Shown: positions 18,280 to 27,619, counted from the first letter of the stretch. The stretch is DNA of 64,000 bases from Pseudomonas sp. FP198 (GCF_030687895.1 NZ_CP117452.1:3179501-3243500); one strand, 5' to 3'. Notes: generated by a model not told the origin, from the letters alone. Program-made: numbers and translations.

Positions 18280-19596
18280 ATGTCGTACTTCCCCGATGTC
18301 GAGCCGATTCGTTATGAAGGCCCCGGCAGCGACTCGCCGCTCGCCTTCCGCCATTACGACGCCAACAAGCTGGTGCTCGGCAAACCCATGCGCGAGCACC
18401 TGCGCATGGCCGTCTGCTATTGGCATACGTTTGTCTGGCCGGGGTCCGATGTGTTCGGCGCCGGGACGTTCAAGCGCCCGTGGCAGCACGCCGGGGACCC
18501 GCTGGAACTGGCGATAGGCAAGGCCGAGGCGGCGTTCGAGTTCTTTTCCAAGCTGGGCATCGACTACTACTGCTTCCACGACACCGACGTGGCGCCGGAA
18601 GGACAATCGCTGAAGGAATACCGCAACAACTTCGCGCAGATGGTCGATCACCTGGAGCGCCATCAGGAACAAAGCGGAATCAAGCTGTTGTGGGGCACCG
18701 CCAATTGCTTCAGCAACCCGCGTTTTGCCGCCGGCGCCGCCAGCAACCCGGACCCACAGGTCTTCGCCTGCGCCGCTGCCCAAGTGTTCAGCGCCATGAA
18801 CGCCACTCAGCGTTTGAAAGGCTCCAATTACGTATTGTGGGGCGGCCGTGAAGGCTATGAAACCCTGCTCAATACCGACCTTGCACGCGAACGCGAACAG
18901 CTGGGCCGCTTCATGCGCATGGTGGTTGAGCACAAGCACAAAATCGGCTTCAAGGGCGACCTGCTGATCGAGCCCAAGCCCCAGGAGCCGACCAAGCACC
19001 AATACGATTACGACAGCGCCACCGTGTTCGGCTTCCTGCAACAGTTCGGTCTGGAGAACGAGATCAAGGTCAACATCGAGGCCAACCACGCGACCTTGGC
19101 CGGGCACAGTTTCCATCATGAAATCGCCACGGCGGTCTCCCTGGGAATCTTCGGCAGCATCGATGCCAACCGTGGCGATCCGCAGAACGGCTGGGACACC
19201 GACCAGTTTCCCAACAGCGTCGAGGAAATGACCCTCGCCACCTATGAAATCCTCAAGGCCGGGGGCTTCGGCAACGGCGGATTCAACTTCGACTCCAAGG
19301 TCCGCCGCCAGAGCGTCGACGACGTCGATCTGTTCCACGGTCATGTCGCCGCCATGGACGTGCTCGCCCTGTCCCTGGAACGCGCAGCGGCCATGGTGCA
19401 GAACGATCAACTGCAGAAATTCAAGGACCAGCGCTACGCCGGCTGGCAGCAGCCGTTCGGCAAGGCGGTTCTGGCGGGCGACTTCAGCCTCGAATCACTG
19501 GCCGAGCATGCGTTCACCAACGATCTGGATCCGCAGGCCGTCAGCGGTCGGCAGGAGATGCTCGAAAACGTCGTCAACCGGTTCATCTACCCCTGA
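18280..19596 (+). CDS. xylA: Xylose isomerase
   Basis: 438 residues, the long (class II) xylose isomerase that interconverts D-xylose and D-xylulose with two divalent metals. Diagnostic segments are [13 protein letters not shown] (catalytic His near 101), the metal-site stretch [17 protein letters not shown] (233-249), [15 protein letters not shown] (metal Glu/His) and [12 protein letters not shown] 18280 has AAGGA 8 bases upstream. No xylulokinase gene follows; the next genes encode the xylose transporter. Confidence 0.96.
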   Translation: MSYFPDVEPIRYEGPGSDSPLAFRHYDANKLVLGKPMREHLRMAVCYWHTFVWPGSDVFGAGTFKRPWQHAGDPLELAIGKAEAAFEFFSKLGIDYYCFHDTDVAPEGQSLKEYRNNFAQMVDHLERHQEQSGIKLLWGTANCFSNPRFAAGAASNPDPQVFACAAAQVFSAMNATQRLKGSNYVLWGGREGYETLLNTDLAREREQLGRFMRMVVEHKHKIGFKGDLLIEPKPQEPTKHQYDYDSATVFGFLQQFGLENEIKVNIEANHATLAGHSFHHEIATAVSLGIFGSIDANRGDPQNGWDTDQFPNSVEEMTLATYEILKAGGFGNGGFNFDSKVRRQSVDDVDLFHGHVAAMDVLALSLERAAAMVQNDQLQKFKDQRYAGWQQPFGKAVLAGDFSLESLAEHAFTNDLDPQAVSGRQEMLENVVNRFIYP

Positions 19597-19612
19597 CCGC
19601 AGGCAACCTTCA

Positions 19613-19657
19613 TGGGCGCAGGGAGGTTGTTACATTCGCGCGACAAATCTGCGCCCA
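19613..19657. other. Inverted repeat between xylA and xylF
   Basis: TGGGCGCAG (19613-19621) and CTGCGCCCA (19649-19657) form a 9-base-pair stem with a 27-base loop in the 149-base xylA-xylF gap. No T tract follows, so it may be a processing or attenuating structure that lets xylF be expressed differently from xylA. Confidence 0.45.
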
Positions 19658-19745
19658 CAACGCAGGACAAGTCTCTACAGTTCTACCGGCATCATGTTCA
19701 TCGTCAGGCAGTGTCTTTCAAAAAACAATAAAAGGACGCACCACC

Positions 19746-20747
19746 ATGAAAACCTTCAAACGTACCCTGCTCGCCGGCGCCCTCGCCCTGCTGTCGCTTC
19801 CGGCCATGGCCGACGCGACCCACCCGAAAATCGGTTTTTCCATTGACGACCTGCGCCTGGAGCGCTGGTCGCGCGACCGTGACTACTTTGTCGCGGCGGC
19901 GGAAAAACTCGACGCCAAGGTCTACGTGCAATCGGCGGACGCCAACGAGCAGAAGCAGATTTCCCAGATCGAAAACCTCATTTCCCGGGGCGTCGATGTG
20001 ATCGTCATCGTGCCGTTCAACGCTACCGTGCTGACCAACGCCGTCGCCGAAGCCAAGAAGGCCGGAATCAAGGTGGTGTCCTATGACCGGCTGATCCTCA
20101 ACGCCGACATCGACGCCTACATTTCCTTCGATAACGAAAAAGTCGGCGAGATGCAGGCCGGCGGTGTCCTGAAGGCAGCGCCCAAGGGTAACTATTTCCT
20201 GCTGGGCGGCGCCCCTACGGACAACAACGCCAAGATCCTGCGCGAGGGCCAGATGAAGGTGTTGCAACCAGCCATCGACAAGGGCGACATCAAGATTGTC
20301 GGCCAGCAATGGGTGAAGGAATGGAACCCCACCGAAGCCCTGAGCATCGTTGAAAACGCCCTGACCCGGAACAACAACAAGATCGATGGCATTGTCGCCT
20401 CCAACGACGCCACCGCCGGCGGCGCCATCCAGGCCCTGGCCGCGCAGAAGCTGGCCGGCAAGGTGCCGATCTCGGGCCAGGACGCCGACCTGGCGGCGGT
20501 CAAGCGCGTGATCGACGGCACGCAGACCATGACGGTCTACAAGCCGCTGAAACTGATCGCCTCCGAAGCCGCCAAGCTCTCGGTGCAACTGGCGCGCAAC
20601 GAGAAACCCACCTACAGCTCACAGTACGACAACGGCAACAAGAAGGTCGACACCATCCTGCTCACGCCCACCGCGCTGACCAAGGACAACATCGACCTGC
20701 TGGAAAAGGACGGGTTCTACACCAAGGCGCAGATCGCCGGGCAGTGA
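19746..20747 (+). CDS. xylF: D-xylose ABC transporter, periplasmic binding protein
   Basis: 333 residues with a cleavable signal peptide (LLAGALALLSLPAMADA, mature from about residue 24). The body is a class-I sugar-binding protein: KIGFSIDDLRLERWSRDRDYF, the hinge-region VIVIVPFNATVLTNAV, VSYDRLILNADIDAYISFDNEKVG and GQDADLAAVKRVIDGTQTMTVYKP are XylF-specific. It captures D-xylose in the periplasm for XylGH. AAAGGA is upstream. A REPIN separates it from xylG, which probably protects the upstream message. Confidence 0.95.
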   Translation: MKTFKRTLLAGALALLSLPAMADATHPKIGFSIDDLRLERWSRDRDYFVAAAEKLDAKVYVQSADANEQKQISQIENLISRGVDVIVIVPFNATVLTNAVAEAKKAGIKVVSYDRLILNADIDAYISFDNEKVGEMQAGGVLKAAPKGNYFLLGGAPTDNNAKILREGQMKVLQPAIDKGDIKIVGQQWVKEWNPTEALSIVENALTRNNNKIDGIVASNDATAGGAIQALAAQKLAGKVPISGQDADLAAVKRVIDGTQTMTVYKPLKLIASEAAKLSVQLARNEKPTYSSQYDNGNKKVDTILLTPTALTKDNIDLLEKDGFYTKAQIAGQ

Positions 20748-20782
20748 CCAAAGCGCAGCCCGGGGACTTTTTGCCAAACAGT

Positions 20783-20878
20783 CCCTGTGGGAGCGAGCTT
20801 GCTCGCGATGGCGGCCTGACAGTCAACATTGGTGTCGGATGTGACGGCCTCATCGCGAGCAAGCTCGCTCCCACAGGG
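20783..20878. repeat. REPIN of the GTGGGAGCGAGC family inside the xyl operon
   Basis: Two inverted REPs: CCCTGTGGGAGCGAGCTTGC from 20783 and its complement ending at 20878. It is the same family as the six-copy array at 25.8-26.6 kb. It occupies the gap between xylF and xylG and is transcribed as part of the operon. Confidence 0.92.
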
Positions 20879-20933
20879 CTGGGTGGTGCTCCTCAACGCC
20901 GCCTGTGAGCCCTTTTTTTTACGAGCCCTCGCC

Positions 20934-22490
20934 ATGTCCGAATACCTGTTGCAAATGAACGGCATCGTCAAGACCTTTGGCGGTGTCAAAGCCCTCAACG
21001 GCATCGACATCAAGGTCCGACCGGGAGAGTGTGTCGGCCTGTGCGGTGAAAACGGCGCGGGCAAATCCACGTTGATGAAGGTCCTCTCGGCGGTCTACCC
21101 CTATGGCACCTGGGAGGGCGAAATCCTCTGGGACGGCCAGCCGCTGAAAGCCCAATCGATCAGCGAAACCGAGGCCGCCGGGATCGTCATCATCCATCAG
21201 GAACTTACGCTGGTCCCCGACCTGTCAGTGGCCGAAAACATCTTCATGGGCCACGAGCTGACCCTGCCCGGCGGGCGCATGAACTATCCGGCGATGATCC
21301 ATCGCGCCGAAGCCCTGATGCGTGAACTCAAGGTGCCGGACATGAACGTCTCGCTGCCGGTCTCGCAGTACGGCGGTGGCTACCAGCAACTGGTCGAGAT
21401 CGCCAAGGCGCTGAACAAACAGGCGCGCCTGCTGATCCTCGACGAGCCCTCCTCGGCCCTGACCCGCTCGGAAATCGAGGTGCTGCTGGACATCATCCGC
21501 GACCTCAAGGCCAAGGGCGTGGCCTGCGTGTATATCTCCCACAAGCTCGATGAAGTGGCGGCGGTGTGCGACACCATTTCGGTCATCCGCGATGGCAAAC
21601 ACATCGCGACCACCGCCATGGCCGACATGGATATCCCGAAGATCATCACGCAGATGGTCGGGCGGGAAATGAGCAACCTCTACCCCACCGAACCCCACGA
21701 GATCGGCGAGGTGATTTTCGAGGCACGCCATATCAGCTGCTACGACGTCGACAACCCCAGGCGCAAACGGGTCGACGACATTTCGTTTGTCCTCAAGCGC
21801 GGCGAGATTCTCGGCATCGCCGGGCTGGTGGGCGCCGGTCGCACGGAACTGGTGTCGGCCCTGTTCGGCGCCTACCCCGGACGCCATGAAGGCGAGGTCT
21901 GGCTGGACGGCCAGCGGATCGACAGCAGCACGCCGCTCAAGTCGATCCGCGCCGGCCTGTGCATGGTTCCCGAAGACCGCAAGCGCCAAGGCATCATCCC
22001 GGACCTGGGCGTCGGCCAGAACATCACCCTGGCGGTGCTGGAGAACTTCTCGAAGATGACCCGGATCGATGCCGAGGCCGAACTGGGCAGCATCGACCGG
22101 GAGATCTCGCGCATGCACCTGAAGACCGCGAGCCCGTTCCTGCCGATCACCAGCCTGTCCGGCGGCAACCAGCAGAAAGCCGTGTTGGCGAAGATGCTCC
22201 TGACCAAGCCACGGGTGTTGATTCTCGACGAGCCCACCCGAGGCGTGGATGTGGGTGCCAAGTACGAGATCTACAAGCTGATGGGCGCGCTGGCGGCCGA
22301 AGGCGTGTCGATCATCATGGTGTCCTCGGAGCTGGCCGAAGTGCTCGGGGTGTCCGACCGCGTGCTGGTGATTGGCGACGGCCAGCTGCGCGGCGATTTC
22401 GTCAACCGTGAACTGACCCAGGAGCAGGTGCTTGCGGCCGCGCTCAGCCATCCCGAAGCCCCTGACAACAATGATCGGAAATCCGCGTAG
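20934..22490 (+). CDS. xylG: D-xylose ABC transporter, ATP-binding subunit with two ATPase domains
   Basis: 518 residues with two fused ABC domains. The first has Walker [10 protein letters not shown] (38-46), a degenerate signature (YGGGYQQL) and Walker [12 protein letters not shown]. The second has a degenerate Walker A ([10 protein letters not shown]), signature SGGNQQK and Walker [15 protein letters not shown]. This asymmetry is normal for sugar importers of the RbsA/XylG class. The protein powers xylose uptake at the inner membrane. ATG 20934 is chosen from alignment; the upstream frame runs into the REPIN. Its stop abuts the xylH start. Confidence 0.95.
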   Translation: MSEYLLQMNGIVKTFGGVKALNGIDIKVRPGECVGLCGENGAGKSTLMKVLSAVYPYGTWEGEILWDGQPLKAQSISETEAAGIVIIHQELTLVPDLSVAENIFMGHELTLPGGRMNYPAMIHRAEALMRELKVPDMNVSLPVSQYGGGYQQLVEIAKALNKQARLLILDEPSSALTRSEIEVLLDIIRDLKAKGVACVYISHKLDEVAAVCDTISVIRDGKHIATTAMADMDIPKIITQMVGREMSNLYPTEPHEIGEVIFEARHISCYDVDNPRRKRVDDISFVLKRGEILGIAGLVGAGRTELVSALFGAYPGRHEGEVWLDGQRIDSSTPLKSIRAGLCMVPEDRKRQGIIPDLGVGQNITLAVLENFSKMTRIDAEAELGSIDREISRMHLKTASPFLPITSLSGGNQQKAVLAKMLLTKPRVLILDEPTRGVDVGAKYEIYKLMGALAAEGVSIIMVSSELAEVLGVSDRVLVIGDGQLRGDFVNRELTQEQVLAAALSHPEAPDNNDRKSA

Positions 22491-23627
22491 ATGAATCAGG
22501 TCAAACAAGTGTTCACCCGCTACAAAATGCTCGCCCTGGTAATTGCCGTGGCGGTCATCTGGCTGTTCTTCAGCTGGCAGACCGAGGGCGGATTCCTGAC
22601 TCCGCGCAACCTCTCCAACCTGCTGCGGCAGATGTCCATCACCGGAATCCTCGCCTGCGGCATGGTGCTGGTGATCATCAGCGGCGAGATCGATCTGTCG
22701 GTGGGCTCGCTGCTGGGCTTGCTCGGTGGGCTCGCGGCGATTCTCGATGTGGTCTATCACATTCCGCTACTGGCCAACCTGAGCCTGGTCGCCTTGTGCG
22801 GGCTGGTCATCGGCCTCGCCAACGGCTACATGACCGCCTACCTGCGCATCCCCTCGTTCATCGTCGGCTTGGGCGGCATGCTGGCGTTTCGCGGAATTCT
22901 GCTGGGCATCACCGGCGGCACCACCATCGCCCCGGTATCGCCGGAGCTGGTTTATGTCGGCCAGGGCTATCTGCCCCATGCGGTCGGCACGGGCCTTGGC
23001 GTGGTGCTGTTCGCCCTGACGGTGTTCCTGACCTGGAAACAACGCCGCAATCGCGCCTTGCACGGCCTGGCAGCCCATTCATTGGTGCGTGATGTGGTGC
23101 GGGTAGTGTTGATCGGCGCAGTGCTGGCCGGCTTCGTCTACACGCTGAACAGCTACGACGGGATTCCGGTTCCGGTGCTGCTGCTGTTGGTCCTGCTGGG
23201 GGTGTTCAGCTACGTGACCAGCCAGACCGTGTTCGGCCGGCGTGTCTATTCCGTGGGCAGCAACATGGAAGCGACCCGCCTGTCCGGCATCAACGTGCAA
23301 GCGGTGAAACTCTGGATCTTCGGCATCATGGGCGTGATGTGCGCCCTCGCCGGCATGGTCAACACCGCGCGCCTGGCGGCCGGCTCGCCCTCGGCCGGCA
23401 ACATGGGCGAGCTCGACGCCATCGCTGCCTGTTTCATCGGTGGCACCTCCATGCGCGGCGGCTCCGGGACGGTCTACGGTGCGCTGCTTGGCGCTCTGGT
23501 CATCACCAGCCTGGACAACGGCATGTCGATGCTCGACGTCGACAGCTACTGGCAGATGATTGTCAAAGGCAGCATTCTGGTCCTGGCCGTATGGGTAGAC
23601 GTCAGCACCCGGACTGGACGACGTTGA
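22491..23627 (+). CDS. xylH: D-xylose ABC transporter, permease
   Basis: 378 residues with about ten hydrophobic segments. It begins directly after the xylG stop (no gap), indicating translational coupling. Family segments are GEIDLSVGSLLGLLGG, the EAA-like region YSVGSNMEATRLSGINVQAVKLW, and IAACFIGGTSMRGGSGTVYGALLGALVI. It forms the membrane channel of the XylFGH importer. The usual XylH length is 390-400, so it is complete. It is the last gene of the operon. Confidence 0.95.
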   Translation: MNQVKQVFTRYKMLALVIAVAVIWLFFSWQTEGGFLTPRNLSNLLRQMSITGILACGMVLVIISGEIDLSVGSLLGLLGGLAAILDVVYHIPLLANLSLVALCGLVIGLANGYMTAYLRIPSFIVGLGGMLAFRGILLGITGGTTIAPVSPELVYVGQGYLPHAVGTGLGVVLFALTVFLTWKQRRNRALHGLAAHSLVRDVVRVVLIGAVLAGFVYTLNSYDGIPVPVLLLLVLLGVFSYVTSQTVFGRRVYSVGSNMEATRLSGINVQAVKLWIFGIMGVMCALAGMVNTARLAAGSPSAGNMGELDAIAACFIGGTSMRGGSGTVYGALLGALVITSLDNGMSMLDVDSYWQMIVKGSILVLAVWVDVSTRTGRR

Positions 23628-23698
23628 TGGCCGCCCCTTGGGTGATTGATCACGACTCGTGTGCAACGCCTTCACTTTTGCGCGCTTGATGCTTTCAG

Positions 23699-23732
23699 GG
23701 CGGGGAATATGCTGTTTACAGCAAGCCCCGCC
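23699..23732. promoter_or_regulatory. Nested dyad upstream of the leuC-like gene
   Basis: An outer inverted repeat GGCGGGG (23699-23705) / CCCCGCC (23726-23732) encloses an inner palindrome TGCTGT-TT-ACAGCA (23710-23723), 20 bases before the start codon. The inner box has the T-N11-A shape of LysR-type operators. The whole could also fold as a hairpin in the leader RNA. Confidence 0.5.
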
Positions 23733-23752
23733 AGGACAAGAAGCGCGCGAAA

Positions 23753-25174
23753 ATGAACAGCCCGAGAACGCTCTATCAGAAACACATCGACAGCCATACC
23801 GTTTGCCCGCTGGATGATCAGGGCCACGTGCTGCTGTACATCGACCGTCAGGTCGCCAACGAATACACCAGCCCGCAAGCGTTCAGCGGCCTGCGCGAAG
23901 CCCGCCGCAGCGTCTGGCGCCCCAGCGCGACCCTCGCGGTGGTTGACCACGTCAACCCGACCACGCCTCAACGCATCGCGGCCATGCCGGATGCGGGCGG
24001 CGCCCGGCAGGTGTCCTACTTTGCCGAAAACTGCCGCGACTTCGGCATCGAACTGTTCGATGTGCTCGACAAGCGCCAGGGCATCGAGCACGTCGTCGCT
24101 CCCGAGCAAGGCTTCATCCTGCCGGGCATGGTCATCGCCGCTGGCGACAGCCACACCACCACCTACGGTGCGCTCGGGGCGTTCGGTTTCGGCATCGGTA
24201 CTTCTGAAATCGAACATTTGCTGGCCACCCAGACGCTGGTCTACAAGCGCCTGAAAACCCTCCGCGTCACGGTCGATGGCGCCCTCGGCGCGGGCGTCAC
24301 CGCCAAGGACGTCATCATGGCGCTGATCGAAAAAATCGGCGCCTCGGGCGCTACGGGCTACGCAATCGAATTCACCGGCCCGGTCATCAGCGCCCTCAGC
24401 GTCGAAGCGCGGATGACCATCTGCAACATGGCCGTGGAAGCGGGTGCGAGGGGCGCGTTCATGGCGCCGGATGACAAAGTCTTCGCCTACCTGCAAAGCA
24501 AACCCCGTGCGCCTCGGGGAGAGCTGTGGGAACAGGCCGTGGCCAAGTGGCGGGACTTGCGCAGCGATGAGGGCGCGGTATTCGATCGGGAAGTGAGCCT
24601 CGATGTCGCTGCGCTGGAGCCGATGGTGACCTGGGGCACCAGCCCCGACCAGGCAGCGCCGATTGGCGGCCAGGTACCGGATCCGGCGGCGCAGCCCGAC
24701 CCGATTCTGCGCCAGGGTCTGCAACGGGCGCTGGACTACATGGGGCTGACGCCAGGGATGCCCCTTGGCGAAGTGGAGATCAGCCATGCCTTCATCGGCT
24801 CCTGCACCAATGCGCGCATCGAAGACCTGCGCGACGCGGCACGGGTGGTCCGCGGCAAACGGGTCGCGGCTCATGTGCGGGCGATGATCGTGCCCGGCTC
24901 CACCGCGGTGCGCGACCAGGCCGAAGAGGAAGGACTGGCGGCGATTTTCCGCGACGCCGGTTTCGAATGGCGCCAGTCCGGCTGCTCGATGTGCCTGGCG
25001 ATGAACGACGACGTGCTTGCGCCAGGCGATCGCTGCGCATCCAGCACCAATCGCAATTTCGAAGGACGCCAGGGCGCAGGCGCGCGCACTCACCTGATGA
25101 GTCCGGCCATGGTCGCCGCCGCCGCGATAACCGGTCACCTGACTGACGTCCGCTCACTGCTCCCGGAGGCCTGA
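23753..25174 (+). CDS. leuC: LeuC-like aconitase-family dehydratase, large subunit
   Basis: 473 residues, an aconitase-superfamily hydro-lyase. Three 4Fe-4S ligands are visible: Cys in FIGSCTNARIED (near 347) and the pair in SGCSMC (near 408 and 411). AAGDSHTTTYGALGAFGFGIGTSE is a family hallmark. By family it isomerises 2- and 3-isopropylmalate with the small subunit encoded next, but the sequence is divergent from the housekeeping Pseudomonas LeuC I recall (start NSPRTLYQKHIDSHTV), and leuB is absent here. A related substrate such as a methyl- or alkyl-malate in a catabolic route is possible. The pair is separated by only two bases. Confidence 0.85.
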   Translation: MNSPRTLYQKHIDSHTVCPLDDQGHVLLYIDRQVANEYTSPQAFSGLREARRSVWRPSATLAVVDHVNPTTPQRIAAMPDAGGARQVSYFAENCRDFGIELFDVLDKRQGIEHVVAPEQGFILPGMVIAAGDSHTTTYGALGAFGFGIGTSEIEHLLATQTLVYKRLKTLRVTVDGALGAGVTAKDVIMALIEKIGASGATGYAIEFTGPVISALSVEARMTICNMAVEAGARGAFMAPDDKVFAYLQSKPRAPRGELWEQAVAKWRDLRSDEGAVFDREVSLDVAALEPMVTWGTSPDQAAPIGGQVPDPAAQPDPILRQGLQRALDYMGLTPGMPLGEVEISHAFIGSCTNARIEDLRDAARVVRGKRVAAHVRAMIVPGSTAVRDQAEEEGLAAIFRDAGFEWRQSGCSMCLAMNDDVLAPGDRCASSTNRNFEGRQGAGARTHLMSPAMVAAAAITGHLTDVRSLLPEA

Positions 25175-25176
25175 AG

Positions 25177-25782
25177 ATGCAACCCTTTGACACCGTAACC
25201 GGCATCGCCGCCCCGCTGCTGGCCGCCAACATCGACACCGACGTCATCATGCCCAAGCAGTTCCTCAAGGGCATCGACCGCCAGGGGCTGGACCGGGGCC
25301 TGTTCTTTGACCTCAGATGGCGCGAGCCCGGCGTCGCCAATCCGGATTTCGTGCTCAATCAACCTGGCTGGCGCGATGCGACGTTTCTGGTGGTGGGCGA
25401 AAACTTCGGCTGTGGCTCAAGCCGTGAGCATGCGGTCTGGGGCTTGAAGCAGGTAGGGATCAGGGCGCTGATTGGCACTAGCTTCGCCGGGATCTTCTAC
25501 GACAATTGCCAGCGAAACGGGGTGCTGCTGATTGAGCTTGCCGAGGTCCAGTGGAAAAAGATTGCCGAACTCGTTGGCCACGCGGAAACGGCCGCTATCA
25601 GCGTCAACCTTCCCGAGCAGCGCATTGAGCTGGCGGACGGCAGCGTTATGGCGTTCGAGATTGACGGACTGCGCAAGGAGTCGTTGCTGCTGGGGTTGGA
25701 TGCCATTGGCGCAACGCTCCAGCGTGCCGAGCAGATTCGCCAGTTCGAGCGTCGGCATTTGGCGGAGAATCCTTGGTTGTAG
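25177..25782 (+). CDS. leuD: LeuD-like aconitase-family dehydratase, small subunit
   Basis: 201 residues, the swivelling domain that completes the active site of the LeuCD enzyme. Family segments are AANIDTDVIMPKQFLKGIDRQGL, FLVVGENFGCGSSREHAVWGL (the GCGSSREH substrate-binding signature) and GIFYDNCQRNGVLLIEL. It starts two bases after the leuC-like stop and is surely cotranscribed and translationally coupled. It is complete in length. The downstream REPIN array ends the operon. Confidence 0.88.
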   Translation: MQPFDTVTGIAAPLLAANIDTDVIMPKQFLKGIDRQGLDRGLFFDLRWREPGVANPDFVLNQPGWRDATFLVVGENFGCGSSREHAVWGLKQVGIRALIGTSFAGIFYDNCQRNGVLLIELAEVQWKKIAELVGHAETAAISVNLPEQRIELADGSVMAFEIDGLRKESLLLGLDAIGATLQRAEQIRQFERRHLAENPWL

Positions 25783-25820
25783 GGATTGGGGTTGACCTGG
25801 TTTTGGTAGGTCCGGCCTTC

Positions 25821-26625
25821 CCCTGTAGCCTGTGAAATCTGTGCCTGTCGAAAATCCAATGTGGGAGCGAGCCTGCTCGCGATGGCGGCGTGTCAGCCAC
25901 TGAAGATGTTGGATGGGCTGGCCCCATCGCGAGCAAGCTCGCTCCCACAATGACTCCATGTGGTCTGCGAAATCTGCACCTGTCGAAAATCCAATGTGGG
26001 AGCGAGCCTGCTCGCGAAGGCGGCGTGTCAGTCACTGAAGATGTTGGATGGGCTGGCCCCTTCGCGAGCAGGCTCGCTCCCACAGGCGTTCCATGTAGGC
26101 TGTGAAATCTGTGCCTGTCGAAAATCCAATGTGGGAGCGAGCTTGCTCGCGAAGGCGGCGGGTCAGCCACAGAAGATGTTGGATGGGCCGGCCCCTTCGC
26201 GAGCAAGCTCGCTCCCACAGTGACTCCATGTGGCTGCGAAATCTGTGCCTGTCGAAAATCCAATGTGGGAGCGAGCCTGCTCGCGATGCGGCGTGTCAGC
26301 CACTGAAGATATTGAATGGGCCGGCCCCTTCGCGAGCAGGCTCGCTCCCACAAGGGTTCCATGTATACCGCGAGGTCTGGGTCTGTCGAAAATTACAATG
26401 TGGGAGCGAGCTTGCTCGCGAAGGCGGCGTGTCAGTCACTGAAGATGTTGGATGGGCTGGCCCCTTCGCGAGCAAGCTCGCTCCCACAGGGGTTCCATGT
26501 AGGCTGTGAAATCTGTGCCTGTCGAAAATCCAATGTGGGAGCGAGCCTGCTCGCGATGGCGGCGTGTCAGCCACTGAAGATGTTGGATGGGCTGGCCCCT
26601 TCGCGAGCAGGCTCGCTCCCACAGA
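25821..26625. repeat. Six-copy tandem REPIN array
   Basis: Six REPINs of the GTGGGAGCGAGC family start at 25861, 25995, 26131, 26265, 26400 and 26535, each about 88 bases. Each pairs a left GTGGGAGCGAGCYTGCTCGC arm with its inverted right arm. They are separated by a conserved ~46-base spacer (core GAAATCTGTGCCTGTCGAAA), giving a 134-136-base period. Copies differ at single bases and in the REP loop (GCTTGC or GCCTGC). The array fills the 857 bases between convergent leuD and the LysR gene; nothing coding is present in it. Confidence 0.95.
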
Positions 26626-26639
26626 GGACGCCACTACGT

Positions 26640-27557
26640 CTAACCAGCCGACAAATCCCGGAAGCATTCCTCGAGAAACTCGACACATACCCGCAGCTTG
26701 GCCGACTGGCTGAGCCGGGTCGGGTATACGGCCCAGACATTGGCGCTTTGCGAATAGTCTGGCAGCACCTGGACCAGCCGCCCCTGCTCCAGCAGCGGCT
26801 TGACGTCCCACATCGAGCGCAGCAGGATCCCGCCGCCGCTCAACGCCCACTCCAGAACGATCTCGCCACTGTTGGATGATAACGGGCCGCCGACACGTAC
26901 CGTTGCCTCCTCGCCATCCCGGGTCAGCGTCCATAGGCCGAAGGCGTTATTGCGCTCTTTGAGCACCAGGCAATCATGGGCGTCAAGCTCTTCCAGCGAA
27001 TGCGGGATGCCCCGCCGTTGCAGATACTCCGGGCTTGCGCAGAGTATCCGCCGATTGCTCGCCAGCTTGCGCCCCAGGTGTTGGTCCGGCAGGTCGTCAC
27101 CGACGCGTATCTCCAGGTCGAAGCCTTCGCCGACGATATCGACGACGCGGTCGAATACGTCCAGGCGGATGTCGAGCCGGGGATACGCCTGCGACAGTTT
27201 GCCGATGGCCGGTGCGACGTGGTTGCGACCAAAACCGAAACTGCTGCAGATGTGCAGAGCGCCGCTGGGCTGGTGTCGCGCCTGGGCGATTTCACCGACA
27301 AACTCCTCGAAATCCCCCAACAGCTTTTCGGCCCACACCCGTACACGCTCGCCATCGTCGGTCAGGGCGATACGCCGGGTGGTACGGTGCAGCAAGCGCG
27401 TGGCGAGCGTCGCTTCCAGTACCGAAATGCGCTTGCTGATATAGGCCGGTGAATAACCCAGCGCTTGTGCGGCACTGGCAAAGCCGTTTTTCCGAACGAC
27501 GGTAAGAAAGACCTTCAGGTCCTCCGGTAATGGAAACTGATCACGACTCGTGTTCAT
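26640..27557 (-). CDS. LysR-family transcriptional regulator
   Basis: 305 residues. The N-terminal winged helix-turn-helix (8-67) has FLTVVRKNGFASAAQALGYSPAYISKRISVLE, followed by the usual linker and a substrate-binding domain with two lobes (SGALHICSSFGFGRNHVAPAI, GGPLSSNSGEIVLEWALSGGGILLRSMWDV). This resembles the LysR regulators of organic-acid or tartrate/malate-type operons, but the effector is not readable. The start is ATG 27557, preceded by the 13-base-pair dyad at 27573-27603. It converges on the leuCD-like pair across the REPIN array and is the likeliest regulator of that pair. Confidence 0.9.
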   Translation of the reverse strand: MNTSRDQFPLPEDLKVFLTVVRKNGFASAAQALGYSPAYISKRISVLEATLATRLLHRTTRRIALTDDGERVRVWAEKLLGDFEEFVGEIAQARHQPSGALHICSSFGFGRNHVAPAIGKLSQAYPRLDIRLDVFDRVVDIVGEGFDLEIRVGDDLPDQHLGRKLASNRRILCASPEYLQRRGIPHSLEELDAHDCLVLKERNNAFGLWTLTRDGEEATVRVGGPLSSNSGEIVLEWALSGGGILLRSMWDVKPLLEQGRLVQVLPDYSQSANVWAVYPTRLSQSAKLRVCVEFLEECFRDLSAG

Positions 27558-27572
27558 AAGCCCCACGGCAGC

Positions 27573-27603
27573 GCTATTCTTCGCAGATTTTGCGAAGAAT
27601 AGC
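27573..27603. promoter_or_regulatory. 13-base-pair perfect dyad upstream of the LysR gene
   Basis: GCTATTCTTCGCA (27573-27585) and TGCGAAGAATAGC (27591-27603) with a 5-base loop, 16 bases before the LysR start and 16 bases after the trehalase stop. It could be an autoregulatory operator or the trehalase terminator; no T tract follows on the minus strand, which favours an operator. Confidence 0.55.
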
Positions 27604-27619
27604 ATCGATCCCGCCCGGC

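Noticed and set aside
21225..22760. A 511-codon minus-strand frame over xylG and xylH
   Set aside because: Antisense shadow of two clear transporter genes, with His/Asp-rich composition and no family match.
25821..26625. Possible CRISPR array or coding repeats
   Set aside because: The repeated parts are palindromic REPINs, the spacers are themselves nearly identical, and the short open frames through them are products of repetition.
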